From Sporothrix humicola (taxonomy: Eukaryota; Ascomycota; Sordariomycetes; Ophiostomatales; Ophiostomataceae), in the NCBI GenBank assembly GCA_021396245.1, contig WNYE01000087.1, positions 62,001-126,000 of the forward strand: a stretch of 64,000 nt of DNA. Direction: 5' to 3'. The notes below the pieces were generated by a model. That model saw only the letters and a list, made by a program, of their open reading frames with translations, was not told the DNA's origin and did not search any database. The position numbers and the translations under genes were made by a program. Below, in pieces: positions 23,417-35,108 of the stretch. The number at the start of each line of letters is the position of its first letter. Position 1 is the stretch's first letter.

Positions 23417-25626
23417 TGGAGGGGAGGGGAAACGGTTTAAAAAAGACGGTCAGACGGGCACCGGTTCATAGACGGCTGGTCTAATCTCCTGTGCGACGGC
23501 ATGTGCAACAAGATGACAAGGCGTCGAGGGCGTCAAGGTGGGCTGTGATATAAAAACGGGACCAAGGTAAAAAGGATGGACGAGATGGAGGAGGCAAAAA
23601 TGGGCAAAAAAAGCATGTCAATGGCCACGGCCCCAAAAATGAATACAAGGCAAAACGTAACAAAAAGCAGAAAATGCGAGGAGGGGACCACAGAAGACCG
23701 GGCTAGACGCAGCCAGATTCGCCGAATCGGACGGGAAATGCAGGCCAGCTTTAGCCCAGGCCCATCCATTTTGGCGGCACACTGCGGCGCTAGCAAAAGT
23801 AACGGGAGGCTTGCATTGCAGGAGACAAAAGAAAAAGAAAAAAGAAGCACTTGCATACGCCGTGCTGAGATACACTGAGGGGCTAAAAAGACGACTTGGG
23901 TTGTGGTTGCTGCAGATAAGGTAAATCCTCGGGATAATTTGGGACGGATCAACAACAGACATGGGCAGTGAGAGGAGAGGAGAGGAGAGAAGACGACGAC
24001 TGCAGAACAAGGGTAGATACTGCAACGTTATCAATGCAGATGCAGAGCAGACAAAGAGTCGTAAACATGCAGATGCAGCGAGATGCTGCTTTATCTTTCC
24101 GGAAGACGGCCGCGTCGAATTGTGTCGTTTGAATCTTGACATCGTCAGAGCACGACAGTTGGCGCAAGATAGAAAACTAGGCGTCGAGCCTGGGAGGAGG
24201 ATGTCGATAAAATAGACAAAAATACACAAGGCTAGTCGAGTCAGCTAGATCTCGATAAATTAAACAAACACTAATAAACACAAAACAGAAGATCGCAAAG
24301 GGACTAAAGGGAAAATGTGTATCAAGGGTAGAGAGGCATTGCCCAATGGTGGTGTGACGTTTGTTGTGCTGATCTCGGGTTAGTTTAGAACTGAAAAGAA
24401 GCGAAACATTGCAGAAAGGAAAAATCCGTGATAGGATGGGTGGCAAACCAGACATCGAAAAAAGGGAAAGAAAACAACGAAAAAACAACAAAGGTGGCAA
24501 GAACCTACGGCCAATACGGAAAATTCCAGGAAACTGCGTTCTTCCCCTCTTTCCTCTTCTTTCCCTTTCACATTTCTCTCTTCCGGTCACTCCTTCCTTT
24601 TATTTTTACTAGCAAAAATTTTACCAAGCATACATAATAAAATATTTTCTTGGAAGGCGCGGCTGTCGGAGCATCCCCTCCTTGGTAAACGCCGTTCAAG
24701 CAGGCGCGACTGACTCGATTCCTCTGGCTTTCGTCGTTTTTGCTCGTGTTCCTGCCCCTCTCATCGGCTTTTCTCTTCTTTGTTCGCCGTATTTCCTATC
24801 CTGCTAAATTTTCAGACTGGGTCACAGTGGAGGGAATGGAGGGGCAAAAAGGGCCAGGCCCGAAGCCCGAAGCTAGCCACGGCCTCTAAATACGCTAATT
24901 TACAGGGGACCTGGCACCGATGGGCGAGACCGTTACGCTTGTCCTGCACTTCCTTCCTTCCTTTTTCCGTAACAAAAACACAACACCATCGAGATGAACC
25001 GTAGCCGAGAACGGAGGTGACAGGCATGCAGCAAGGACGGCCAAGCGAGCCAAGAGGATGGGCAGATATACTACGTGAACCGATAAATGTACGCGTATTA
25101 TCGTGTGGATGGATAACGGTGAAGAAAGTGTGGATGGATGCCAAAATCAATTCTACGAAGTAAGTGTGCCGAGCCGTGCTTGCTGTTTATATCCCCCTTG
25201 CCTTCTCGAGGCCCCATGGGGAAGGGGCGAGAGGCAGACGTCAGAAGGTCCCTTGTGAAAGTAAAGTGCGAGAAGAGTTAAATATTCACATATCTCGTTC
25301 AGCTAAAATGAAACGTAAAGGCCTGTTTTCTGTATATAAACAACCCATGTGAAAAACGAGGACTTGATGGCCATCGAGCCCTTCTTCTTGACCCAAACAC
25401 ATCGCATTTCCCGTTATCCTACTATATGCACAGCTATCAGGCTGTAAGACGAAATAATGGCATGCCTTTTTTTCTTCCCTTTTTTTCTTCACTTCGTATG
25501 TATCTGTTATTCGTTTCAGCCTGTCCTCCATTTCTCTTTGTCAAGATAATCGTGTTGGACACGGTCTGCTCGCTTTCAGCCGTTTTGCTCACCATCGGTA
25601 GTGGGACCTGAGATAATGCAGCTCAT

Positions 25627-25659
25627 CTGCATCCTGTCTGCAGCCTGTCTGCATCCGGA
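25627..25659. repeat. Three 11-bp tandem copies
   Basis: CTGCATCCTGT, CTGCAGCCTGT and CTGCATCCGGA follow one another without spacers. It is a small non-coding repeat with no inferred role. Confidence 0.6.
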
Positions 25660-26418
25660 TAGAGGAAGTTTTGCTGCATGCACGGGCATGGAGATGTGAC
25701 TCGCAAAATGGCGTGCGCAGCACTCAACCCTATCTCGGAAGCGGACGGTTGAAGCAGAGGTTCCGTGGAGTTCTGTCCACCAGTCATGAAGCTGCGCCAG
25801 ATAAGAGCTGTACTTTGTCTACGTCAAGTGATAAAAGTAGAAAGCAGAATGAACTTCGACCGCTCTAATCCATAAAAGCCAACTCTCAAATTCATTCTCC
25901 TCGGATAAAATATGCATAAAAAGTATAACTATATACAGGGCTCTTGATATGAAGCCTGGGATAAGAAAACAAACGCAGGTTAATCCAAGCATTTGCAGTA
26001 TTAGAAATGGTTAAATTATTACCTCTCGTAACTATCAGTGAACCTCTCTTCCTGCTAGACTAATTTCAAAGTTGGTGTCGAGCTGCAATCTGCACGGTAG
26101 CTGCAGTAGCTCCCGTGTGAATGTTTCTCTTTCCTCGCCCGTTAAGAAAAGCTGTTTCATCGGTGGGGGTCAGGCCAAGATACTTCTGCAAATAACTCGG
26201 TTCTTGATTCTTCTCAATCCGTATGCAAATATGAGCTCATATTCGGCATTTGTTTATTTCAAACGGCTTGAGTCGTCCTCATTATGTGATATTATTCCTC
26301 ATCAGGGTCCGTAACCAAACAAATTCGACAATCCAGGGTTCTGCAAGCCATGCTTCGGCCGCACCTTTTTTCGGTCTATGCTCTATTATGATTCCAGCTT
26401 CCGCATATCGTTCCAGCC

Positions 26419-27446
26419 CTAGTGAATGTACTCCATCTTGCCGGCGTTGCCAATCACCGACCAAAACTCCTCCACGAGCTCCTTGCCGCCAGACGGCGCG
26501 CCACGGACCGCCAGATACAGCCGGCTGTCCAGAGCAGGCTCCCAATCGCCGGGGTTGCCACTGGCCACAAATCCGCCGGCCTCGGACAGAATGCACCATC
26601 CGGCGCAGACGTCCCACGCGTAGCATCCGCCCTCCCAGTAGCAATCCATCTGGCCTGCTGCGACGGCGCAAAAGTTGAGCGCCGCCGAGCCGAGTGACCG
26701 TAGGCTGTGGACCATGGCGTTCTTGCCGACTGCGCCCGAGGCTGCAGCGGCCTTCTCCTTGGCGGCCGCCAGGCGCTGGAACACGCCGACCTTGAGGTCA
26801 AAGTTGGCACCCTGGCGGTCCGAGCCCCATTCAACGCCAACGAGCGCTGTGCCGAGTCCCCGCAGAGGCTGTGATTCTTGTGCGTCGCCGCGGCCCGACA
26901 GTGGCAGCTTCAGTTTTTGCGATGTGACACCACTGCCCTCGGTCCGGCTCAGCGACGCATTGCGCTCCATGTACGATCCCTGGCCCTTGATTCCCGTGTA
27001 GAGGATGTCGAGGAACGGGTTGTAGACGACGCCGACGGCCGGTCGGCGCCCGACAGCAAAGCCGAGGCTAATGCAGGCGTGCGGGAAGCCATGCACAAAG
27101 TTGGTTGTGCCGTCGATGGGGTCGACAATAAACGTCGGCGCATCGGTGACGCGGGTCTCGCCGGCCACATACGTCTCTTCGCCGACAAATTCGCAGTTCG
27201 GGTAGTCGGCGCGGAGGCGCGCATAGACCATGCGCTCGACGGCCTGGTCGGCCTCTGTGACAAGATCGACGGCTAAAGGTCAGTGGGCACAAAATTCAAG
27301 ACTGTCTCTCCTGGGACTTTCCACTTACAGTTCTTCTTGGTGCCCTTGGGGATGTTGTTGGGGTCTGCCGCCAGAATCATGCGGCCCGCCTCAAAGGCGA
27401 TCGACACGAGGGTGTCGTGCACCGCTTGCAAGTCAATTTCGGCCAT
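26419..27446 (-). CDS. Inositol monophosphatase family phosphatase (323 aa, 2 exons)
   Basis: Hydrolyses myo-inositol monophosphates to inositol with Mg2+ and is the lithium-sensitive step of inositol recycling; a related sugar phosphate could also be the substrate. Exons are 27446-27329 and 27272-26419, with a 56-nt intron; the join reads KKN-SVDLVTEADQAVE. Metal-binding residues are in place: GEE (Glu71), DPIDGTTNF (Asp90, Asp93) and WDVCAGW (Asp260), the family's two signature motifs. Length is normal to slightly long because of a small Ala/Lys-rich segment (EKAAAASGAVG) before the second motif. Neurospora qa-X belongs to this family, but no quinate cluster genes are adjacent, so I give no symbol. 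It is probably cytosolic, with no signal peptide. Confidence 0.93.
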
Positions 27447-28204
27447 TGTGTGTGTTGGATGTGCGCTGTAGACGATAAGAGACTCTGGCAACTGTCAACT
27501 GTCAATTTGTCTGGTCGTTAAAGCTGTCAGGTTGTCAAAGTAAAGAATCAGTCTGGCAGCCCGCCGAAAACGCAGCTCACGGCCTTGTTACTTTGCTTTG
27601 GCTTGACCATTCGCAAAATTCTAGTGGGGTCGTGGGGGAGGGGTCGCTAAAGCTCGGGGCTCGTTCGCCAAGTCTAGGTACCTGACGAGCCTCAGAACTG
27701 CGGTCCTGGATGTGATGTCACAAAGACGGCCTCTCATTCGACCGTTGATCTGTCCATTGCCCGTTTTGGGTTTCTGATTCCACAGGAAGTAACCGTCGTG
27801 CATATTGTCTTGTTTGGTGAGAATAATAATGAAAAGTCAAAAGCCAAAGCCAAAGCAAAAGAGTAAAAGAATACAAGCTAAAAAAAAAAAAAAAAGAAAG
27901 AAAGAAAGCATCACGTTTTGAACGCCATGAACGCCTTTCCGCCTCTGCAGGATCCTGGACCTCTTCGCGCCTTTGCACCAAAACGTAGAAACCCAACGAC
28001 TGTAAAACAAGCCCAAAAAGAACAAGAAGCAAATTATCCCAAAAAGGCCAGAAAAGCTGAAATATACCCTTTCCAAGTGATATCAAAATCTCACACCAGT
28101 CAAGCCAATCTCAGTCTGTTTTCTCACAGGTTCGTCCAACCACGCACGCCGTCTGTCCACAGCCCCTGCGGCCACTAGATGCCCTCCTTCCACCAGGACT
28201 GTGT
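27447..28204. promoter_or_regulatory. Intergenic: inositol monophosphatase promoter
   Basis: 758 bp between two minus-strand genes. It contains a 17-nt A run with GAAA repeats at 27880-27908, probably a nucleosome-depleting poly(dA:dT) element in the phosphatase promoter or the 3' flank of the next gene. No gene was seen. Confidence 0.45.
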
Positions 28205-29040
28205 CTATACGTTCTCACGGAACATGGACCGGCGCTCCGTCGGGCTCTCGGGGTTGTGACTATCGTGGTGGCCGTCGTTGTTTCCGGTAGTGTCGACCAT
28301 GGGACGCGGACTCACGCCGCGCAGGCTAATGTTGCTAGGGTCGGCAGCGTCGTCATCAAAGGGGTTGGGAGCGCTGCTGCCGCCAGTTGCGCCAGTTGCG
28401 CTAGTTACGGGACCACGTCCGCGCGTGCGGCCGCGCTCCTCGAATTCGTCGTCGCCTCTGGAGGCAGCGGGCACGTTCATGTCGTAGGATGAGCCGCCCA
28501 AGGGGCCGCCACCGAGGTAGGCCGTGTTCGATGGTGCAGAGCCGCCAACATTGAGGCGGCTGCTGTTGTCGTGGCGGTTGCCCTGCAGGCCCAGCTCCTG
28601 CTCTTCGTTATAGTAGTAGGCGTCGGCCTCGGCGCCGACACGCGAGTCCCAAGCATCGTCGGGGTCAAGAGGGCCGAAACCATGGCGCGCGGCACCGCGG
28701 CCCGACGTGCCGGCGCCCTCGTATGCGCCAGCAGCCGTGCGGTTGTTGCGGCCGCCCTTGAGGCTGCGGATGCGGTCCTGGAACCAGCTGCCGATGCCGC
28801 TCGGGGCAGGCTGAACGCCGTAGCTAGAGCGAGAAGAGTCATAGAACGGGATGAAGGACGACCAAGACGGGGGCGGGAGCTGGAAAGGTTAGAAAAAAGC
28901 GGGCAGAATTAGAGAAAGCAGGAGGCATCGCGACATACCCCTAATCTTTGCGCGCGGAAACGAGCAAAGAGGACCCAGCCGACACCCGCTGCCAGCAGCA
29001 AAAGAACAATCACCAGGACAATGATGCCACCGGTATTCAT
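28205..29040 (-). CDS. Single-pass membrane protein of unknown function (258 aa, 2 exons)
   Basis: Exons are 29040-28939 and 28879-28205, with a 59-nt intron in phase 0 (QRLG-LPPPSW). Residues 5-25 (IIVLVIVLLLLAAGVGWVLF) form one hydrophobic helix right after a very short N terminus, so the protein should have its N terminus outside or in the lumen and a cytosolic tail of about 230 residues. The tail starts with Arg-rich FARFRAQR and has LPPPSWSSFIPFY, a basic stretch, GFGPLDPDDAWDSRVG, an acidic Tyr patch (DAYYYNEEQELG) and a C-terminal NPFDDDAA...SLRGVSPRP motif. I recall similar Sordariomycete proteins being labelled acid phosphatase-like, but no phosphatase motif is visible and I do not adopt that name. 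The NPF tripeptide could bind EH-domain endocytic proteins; that is speculation. Confidence 0.8.
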
Positions 29041-30449
29041 GGTGGGCTAATTGACAGCCGCGGCCAGGGTGCAGACACTGTCGAATTTGTCAAGTTTTTT
29101 GTCGATTCGTCGTCGTTATTTTTGGCCCGTCAAAGGTCAAAAGCAAAGGCGACACTTGGTTCTCTGTCGCACAGACAAAAAGGTGGGCCAGAGCCAAGAA
29201 CAATCGCCAGATGCGCAGCCTGGATGTCGCTGCCGCGTCGGGAGGGCTCGAAAGCGATGCGGTCGCGAATGTTCGTGAAAAGAAGAAAAGAATATGCTGG
29301 AAAGATGAAGAGCTTGTGGACGATTGACGAGAATGAGGGAGGGAGAAGAAAGGGAGCTGTCCGTTTTCGTAAGAGAAAGAAGGAGCGCGCGATGGCGGAG
29401 ACGGGAAAGGGCAGGTGAAAGCGGAGGTGACAGCCAGACAGCTTTTGGTCGTCTGTCTGGTCCAGTTTTCAGACTTGCTCTTGCCCTATTGCTGATGCCT
29501 TGATAAGCGCAGTACAACGTCATCTGTACAGGTACAAGAATTTCACATATAATTCATGCCTGATATGAGGTACTTAGTACTCTGTAGAGTCCCACCTGCC
29601 AATTCTTCAACCACAAGCTTCTATCCCTGTAGAGCTAGTGAACAGCGCCTTTCCGATCCATCCGTACAACGCTGTTTCAGTGTATTTTTACCCTGGGGCC
29701 TGGGCCGTCCTTCACTAAATCTGAATTTTAGGGAAGCTGTGGAGCGCCTTCAGGTGCACTGCAGGCACTGCGCCTTCCTCGCTGGCTCCCTTTGGTGTTT
29801 CCCGAATGGGCCATATTGATTTATGAGCGAATCAAGATTCGGTGGAATCATTCTCGTCATAAAGATGGAAAAAGAAGGCATTGAGGCAAAAGAAGATGGC
29901 TATTTTTCTGTAAATTTGTCACGTGTGTCTACTTTTCCTCTGGGACGATAATGACTGGTGTATAGCCAAAAGTGAGTTTCACAAGATAATCAACATGAAA
30001 TAATGAAACTTTGATCAAGGCGAGGCCTGATCATGGAATGAAATGTGAGATAATTTATAAAACAAATACAATAGCGCAGGAAGAAACTGACAGGAACAGC
30101 ACAAAAAACCAGTGGCGGCAGTAAGGTTTGAAAATGTAAGAAACAATCAATAAATAATGGTGAGGGATGTCAAGCAAAGCAATAAAGAAATGCAAAATAA
30201 GAACAGGAAAACAAAAGCAAAATCCATGAGACGAAATAATAGAAAAGAAAAGAAAAAACTCACAACACAGCCTTCCCTGACGCGGCTGGTCTTCTGAACC
30301 CCGGCAGTGAACCCTTGTCTCTCATCTTCCCTCTCTCGTTGCAGCTGTCACCGCTCCACGAAACAATATGCACAAGTTCTCCTCCGTGTCGGTCTTCGCC
30401 TCATCCTCCTGCAATAAGCATATCCGTTTGTTGTCCATTACGCAAGCGC
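29041..30449. other. 1.4 kb intergenic region
   Basis: It lies between two minus-strand genes and holds the promoter of the membrane-protein gene and the 3' flank of the Rab5 gene (A/T-rich, 29990-30260). A short palindrome CGAATC-AA-GATTCG is at 29828-29841. No coding or RNA gene was recognised. Confidence 0.45.
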
Positions 30450-31310
30450 TTAGCAAGCACAGCCGTCCTTTGCACCTTGGTCGCGTGCGCCCAGGTTCAC
30501 CCGGTTGCCGTCGCCGCCAGCGCCCGCACGGCCACCGGAACCAGCCGCACCACCGGCGGCGCCGCCTCGTGTCGTCTTGAGCGAGGTCTCGGGGATGGCG
30601 TTGGCAATGGCGTTGAACACCTCGTTGACGTTGGTGCCCGTCTTGGCACTCGTCTCGAAAAACAGCAGGCTCTCCTCGTCGGCGTACGTCTTAGCCTCCT
30701 CCGTCGAGACCTTGCGGGCATCGGAGCCGTCGGCGTCGTCGGCGTCGTTGCTATCCGCTGCGGCGTTGGCGTTGGCGTTGGCGTCGCTTGTCAGATCGAG
30801 CTTGTTGCCGACAAGTGCGATAACGATGCCGGGCGAGGCCTGGCGCTGGAGTTCGGCGACCCAGTGCTTGGCCTTGATTAGGGACGTGGGCTTGGTCAGG
30901 TCGTACACGACGAGGGCGGCTTGGGCGTTGCGGTAGTACATGGGGGCCAGCGAGGCGAAGCGTTCTTGGCCGGCGGTGTCCCAGATTTCAAACTTGATCG
31001 TCCGTGTCGGCAGGTTGCACTTTTGTGTCAGGAAGGCGGCTGTTCAGTTGTCAGTGTTTGCTCGTGGCATCGAGAAGTATATGCACAGAGGACGGGCTAC
31101 ATACCGCCGATAGTAGGTTCCTTGTTCTCCTGGAAGTCGTTGTTGACAAACCGCAGGACAAGAGAAGACTGCAAGTAAACAGCGTTAGTCTGAGTTCCTC
31201 ATCCGTTCAAATAACTCAGATCCCCCAAATATGCGCACCTTGCCGACGGCTGCCTCGCCGAGCAGGACCAGCTTGACGCTGCTGCTGGGCTTTGGTGCTG
31301 CGTCCACCAT
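30450..31310 (-). CDS. Rab5-family small GTPase (Vps21/Ypt51 type, 241 aa, 3 exons)
   Basis: Directs vesicle fusion at early endosomes. Exons are 31310-31239, 31168-31105 and 31039-30450, with introns of 70 and 65 nt; joins give AVGK-SSLVLRF and PTIGA-AFLTQK. All G boxes are present: P-loop GEAAVGKS (18-25), Thr in EPTIGAAF (switch I, Rab5 type), WDTAGQE (65-71), NKLD (124-127) and ETSAK (174-178). The MYYRNAQAALVVYD block is diagnostic for Rab5. The protein ends in Cys-Ala-Cys, a double geranylgeranylation signal. An insert of about 25 residues at 129-154, made of an (Asn-Ala)n run and an Asp-rich stretch, lies between NKLD and the next helix, where most Rabs have only a few residues. The Gly/Arg-rich hypervariable tail is normal. 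Confidence 0.95.
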
Positions 31311-32373
31311 TTTGAGGGATGTTGTGGTGTGGTTTCGGGGATTAGGAAAGGGAGAGGCAATGCGGCGATTGACAAATACGACCAAGAAAAGTCGGTATCC
31401 TCAAGATCACGAAATCGGCTTCGGGATATCGGGAGTCGGAGGTGGGTTGTCGGATCGATGGCAGAGGATAGGAGGCCGGCCCCTTTGGTTTGGAATTGTC
31501 GATTGGAACAACGGTCAATGGTCGGTCAGCTGCTTTGCTGGTTTGTTGGTAGGTTGATTTGTTGATTAAAGAGATTCGTTCAACGGCGATTAAATCGGGC
31601 GGGAGACTTCTAGGCAGAAGAATGGTCCGAGAGGCCAGGTGGAGGGATGGCGATGCGGCGAGCCGGAGAGTGCAGAGTTAAATGACGGAAATGCTCACGA
31701 TCGAGGCAGCCTGTCTTGGATTGGGAGTGTGGTGGCGGGCAGCGGCGGCGTCACGCAAAACAGACAACGTAATCGGGAGGTGTGGAAGCCAATCCGCCTA
31801 GGGACTAGTGCGGGACTGGGAAACACTGGCAGACTGGCTGCTGGCTGGGAAAGGTTGGTAGCCTTGAGACGGATTTAGGTATCACCGGAACCGGACAGTG
31901 GCCGTTCCTGCCTGTATTTCTGGCCTGACTGCTCTGACAGCGAGACAGAAGGCACGACTTGGACTGAACCTGGACTGGACCCACAGCCTGGCGAGCCTGG
32001 CTGGGAATCTTCCGTCTCCTCTGCACCTGCCTTATCTTATCGGCATGAAAAAAGTTTGGCTCCACTAAAAAAAGTGAAGGAAGCTGCGACAGAAGTTTGG
32101 AGACTCTTGAAAAAAAAAAGTCTGGGAAAACAAATCAAACTGCATGCAGGCATAGACCATCTCCACCTTCGTTTCCACCTCTTGTTCTGCCCATTTTACC
32201 CTCTTTTTTCCCTTATTCTTCTTTTTCCTTTTCCTTTTCTCTCTCCCTTCCTTATGTCTGGGTTTCTCGGCAAGGTTTTTGGTGCTGTTGGTGCATTCTC
32301 GTCACGAAAACTCTCATTCAACTCAGCGACACAAGATCAACCAGAGCGCCAAAACAGCCAGCAAACGGACACC
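31311..32373. promoter_or_regulatory. Divergent promoter region, Rab5 / KRI1
   Basis: 1.06 kb between two start codons facing away from each other, so it serves both genes. The half next to KRI1 (32160-32270) is CT-rich. The KRI1 frame stays open through 32056-32373 with in-frame ATGs at 32056 and 32254. Confidence 0.55.
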
Positions 32374-34558
32374 ATGGCGACAAAGAACCCGATGAAGCGG
32401 CTGTTCGAGGAGGACGAGGATGATGAGGGCGGTGCGGACGCCTTTGGCTCTGGCCCCACGGGCAAGGGCTCCTCCTTCAAGATCAACGAAGAGTATGCCA
32501 AGCGCTACGAACACAACAAGAAGCGCGAAGAGAAGCAGAAACGTAAGTTGCGGCTCCAGGTACCAGGCATCCTCTTAGCAATTTGATGGTTCTAACACAC
32601 CCCCAGTGGAGGAAAAGTATGGCAAGGCAGAAGACAACAACGACTCCGAATCCTCTTCCGACGAGGGCACCGAAGACGAGGACGGCTACCTCCTGACCGA
32701 AGACCTCGATGCGCGCATGTCGGCTGCCCTGCAGGCGATCAAGAACAAGGACCCGCGGGTGTACAGCTCGGACGCCAAGTTCTTTGACGCTGCCGAGGCC
32801 GAAAAGGCTGGCCAAGAGGCTGCGGCCGCATCGGCCAAAGCGCCCAAGGAGAAGCCCATGTACATCCAGGACTACCACCGCGAGCGCTACATGCGCGGCG
32901 ACATTGGCGCGGACGACAGCGACGACGAAAAGGGCGGCGCACCCCTGACAAAGACATACCAGCAGGAGCAGGATGAGCTCAAGAAGGCGCTTGTCGACCA
33001 GATGAACGCCTCGGACGACGACGACGACGACGACGACGAAAAAGACAGCGAGGACGAGGATGCCGACGACGTCGACGCCTTTATGAAGCCCAAGGCCTCG
33101 ACCAAGGCCGTCAAGGAGTCGGCAGCAGCTCTGGGCGTGCACCCGTCCCGCGCGGGCCACATCAAGAAAATCACCAAGATCGACGTCGAGAACGCCGACA
33201 AGGACCCGGCCCTGTTCCTGTCCAACTTTGTGTCCTCGCGTGCCTGGGTGCCCGATGACGAGACCACCGGCCCCGGCTGGGAGGCATTCGACTCGGAGGA
33301 GGATGAGACTGGCAACGCCGACCGCGAGAACGCCGAGGCGTTTGAGACAGCGTACAACCTGCGTTTCGAAGATCCCAACAAGAGTAACGAGGTCCTCAAG
33401 TCGTACTCGCGTACCGTTGTGTCGGAGCGCTCAGTACGTCGCGAAGAGAAGACGGCTCGCCAGCGCCAGCGTGACCAGGAGCGCGAGCGGCAAGAGGCCG
33501 AGAAGCAGGCCCGGCGCGACGAGCGGGCGCGTCTGCGCAAGCTCAACATTGAGGAGGCCCAGGAGAAGCTGGCCAAAATCAAGCAGGCAGCCGGTGTGGC
33601 GGGCCGCGAACTGGCCGAGGATGAGTGGATGGGTCTGCTCGACGACGCCTGGGACAACGATGCCTGGGAGGAGAAGATGCGGAAGCAGTTTGGCGACGAC
33701 TACTATGCCGAGAAGGATGCCAGCTTAGAGGGAGAGCTGGCTGCAGCTGACGAGGAGGAGGAGGGCGGCGACCGCAAGGGCAAGAAGAAGGACAAGAAGA
33801 AGCAGCCCAAGAAGCCAAAGTGGGACGACGACATTGACATCAAGGACCTGATCCCCGACTTTGAGGATGAGGAGGCACCCAAGATCAGCCTGACGGACTC
33901 GGAGAACGAGGGCGGTGAAGACGCCGAGGAGGAGGCAGACGAGGACGACGAGGACGGCCACGAGTCGAAGCGCCGCAAGACGGGCAAGGACCGGAAGAAG
34001 GACCGCGCAGACGCCAAGCGCGAGGCACGCCGCGAACGGGCGCGTATTGAGGCGCTCGTCGACCGGCAAATGGCCATTGACGACCCGACGGCGCTGGCCG
34101 CTGCCGGCCCTGCGACGGGCGTCAACACCGAGCTTGGCGGCCTGTTCCGCTACCGCGAGACAAGTCCGCAGGCGTTTGGCCTGACAGCCCGCGATATTCT
34201 GCTGGCGCCCTCCGACACAGCCCTCAACGAGTTTGCCGGCCTCAAGAAGCTGGCCACGTTCCGCGACGAAGAGCGCAAGCGCAAAGACCGCAAGAAGCTG
34301 GGCAAGAAGGCACGACTCCGGCAGTGGCGCCGCGACACGTTCGGCGCCGACTACGAGCACTCGGGCCCGACGTTTGGCTTTGAGAAGTTTGTCGATGAAG
34401 AGGCCGAAGCCGCCGCAGCAGCAGCGGCCGAAACATCCGGCCACAAGAAGCGGAAGAGCAAGCACCGGGATGAGGGCGGCGACAGCGATGCCGACAAGCC
34501 CAAGAAGAAGAAGCGGTCTCGGAAGAACAAGAACAAGGCCAAGGCCAGCGAAGAATAG
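32374..34558 (+). CDS. KRI1: Kri1-like ribosome biogenesis protein (706 aa, 2 exons)
   Basis: Nucleolar factor of the 90S/40S pre-ribosome that works with Krr1 in 18S rRNA processing (known from yeast). Exons are 32374-32542 and 32607-34558, with a 64-nt intron; the join reads REEKQK-LEEKYGKAED. The sequence is highly charged: an acidic N-terminal half with an Asp run (SDDDDDDDDEKDSEDED), the Kri1 core at about 335-450 (SNEVLKSYSRTVVSERS...ARQRQRDQERERQEAEKQARR...WMGLLDDAWDNDAWEEKM), then acidic and Lys-rich segments. The conserved C-terminal domain reads GLFRYRETSPQAFGLTARDIL...LATFRDEERKRKDRKKLGKKARLRQWRRDTFG, and a basic nucleolar-type tail follows (KKKKRSRKNKNK). I chose the ATG at 32374 because MATKNPMKRLFEEDEDDE looks like the family N terminus; an in-frame ATG at 32254 would add 40 residues. 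Confidence 0.94.
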
Positions 34559-35108
34559 TCGGCCGCGGCGGAGTGTTTGTGTCGTTTCCTGTCTCATTTC
34601 TGGGTTGCATATCTTTGTTTATGGTCTTTCATCTCGGGTGTACTTTGTTTTGTTGTTGCTATTTTCAGTTTGGCGCACATTGGAGGTTTGGCAAAACCGC
34701 AAACTCAAAAGCTGGTTCCTGTATTTTCTGTTAAATCGTTATTTAATTATCCAACTGTTGTATTTTACAAACCTTCTTCACAGAATCTCTTCAGGAAATC
34801 TTCCATGGTCCAATCGTTTGTCTATCTAGGTATCTCTGGGTAATTCAACGAAAGATGTTCGCGGTTCATAAAATATAAACCAAAAGTGACAACTTAACAC
34901 CTATTGAAGCTGCTGTTCCCAATGAAGCCCTTTCTCCCAACCCTTTCCAAGTTCCCAAAACAAAATGATATCATGATATCCTGCTGAAAAAAAAAAAAAA
35001 AAAAAATATTCCCAAAAAGTTGCAAAACTTCAAGTAAAGTGTGATACAAAAGAGGGGGCAGGAGGAGGCTGAGCCTTAAAGACATTCGGCACAGTTATTG
35101 GTTCCCCT
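34559..35108. terminator. Convergent 3' region, KRI1 / Zn2Cys6 factor
   Basis: 550 bp between facing stop codons with both 3' UTRs. It contains a 20-A run at 34987-35006. No gene was seen. Confidence 0.5.

Larger units (their letters stand above)
22898..26418. other. 3.5 kb gene-free region
   Basis: It holds the transporter promoter on the left and the inositol monophosphatase 3' flank on the right. No ORF resembles a known family and no RNA gene was recognised. Distinctive short elements are an inverted/direct repeat cluster at 23382-23416 and three 11-bp copies of a CTGCATCCTGT-like unit at 25627-25659. Purine-rich stretches (23090-23290, 24400-24490) are low complexity. Confidence 0.5.
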
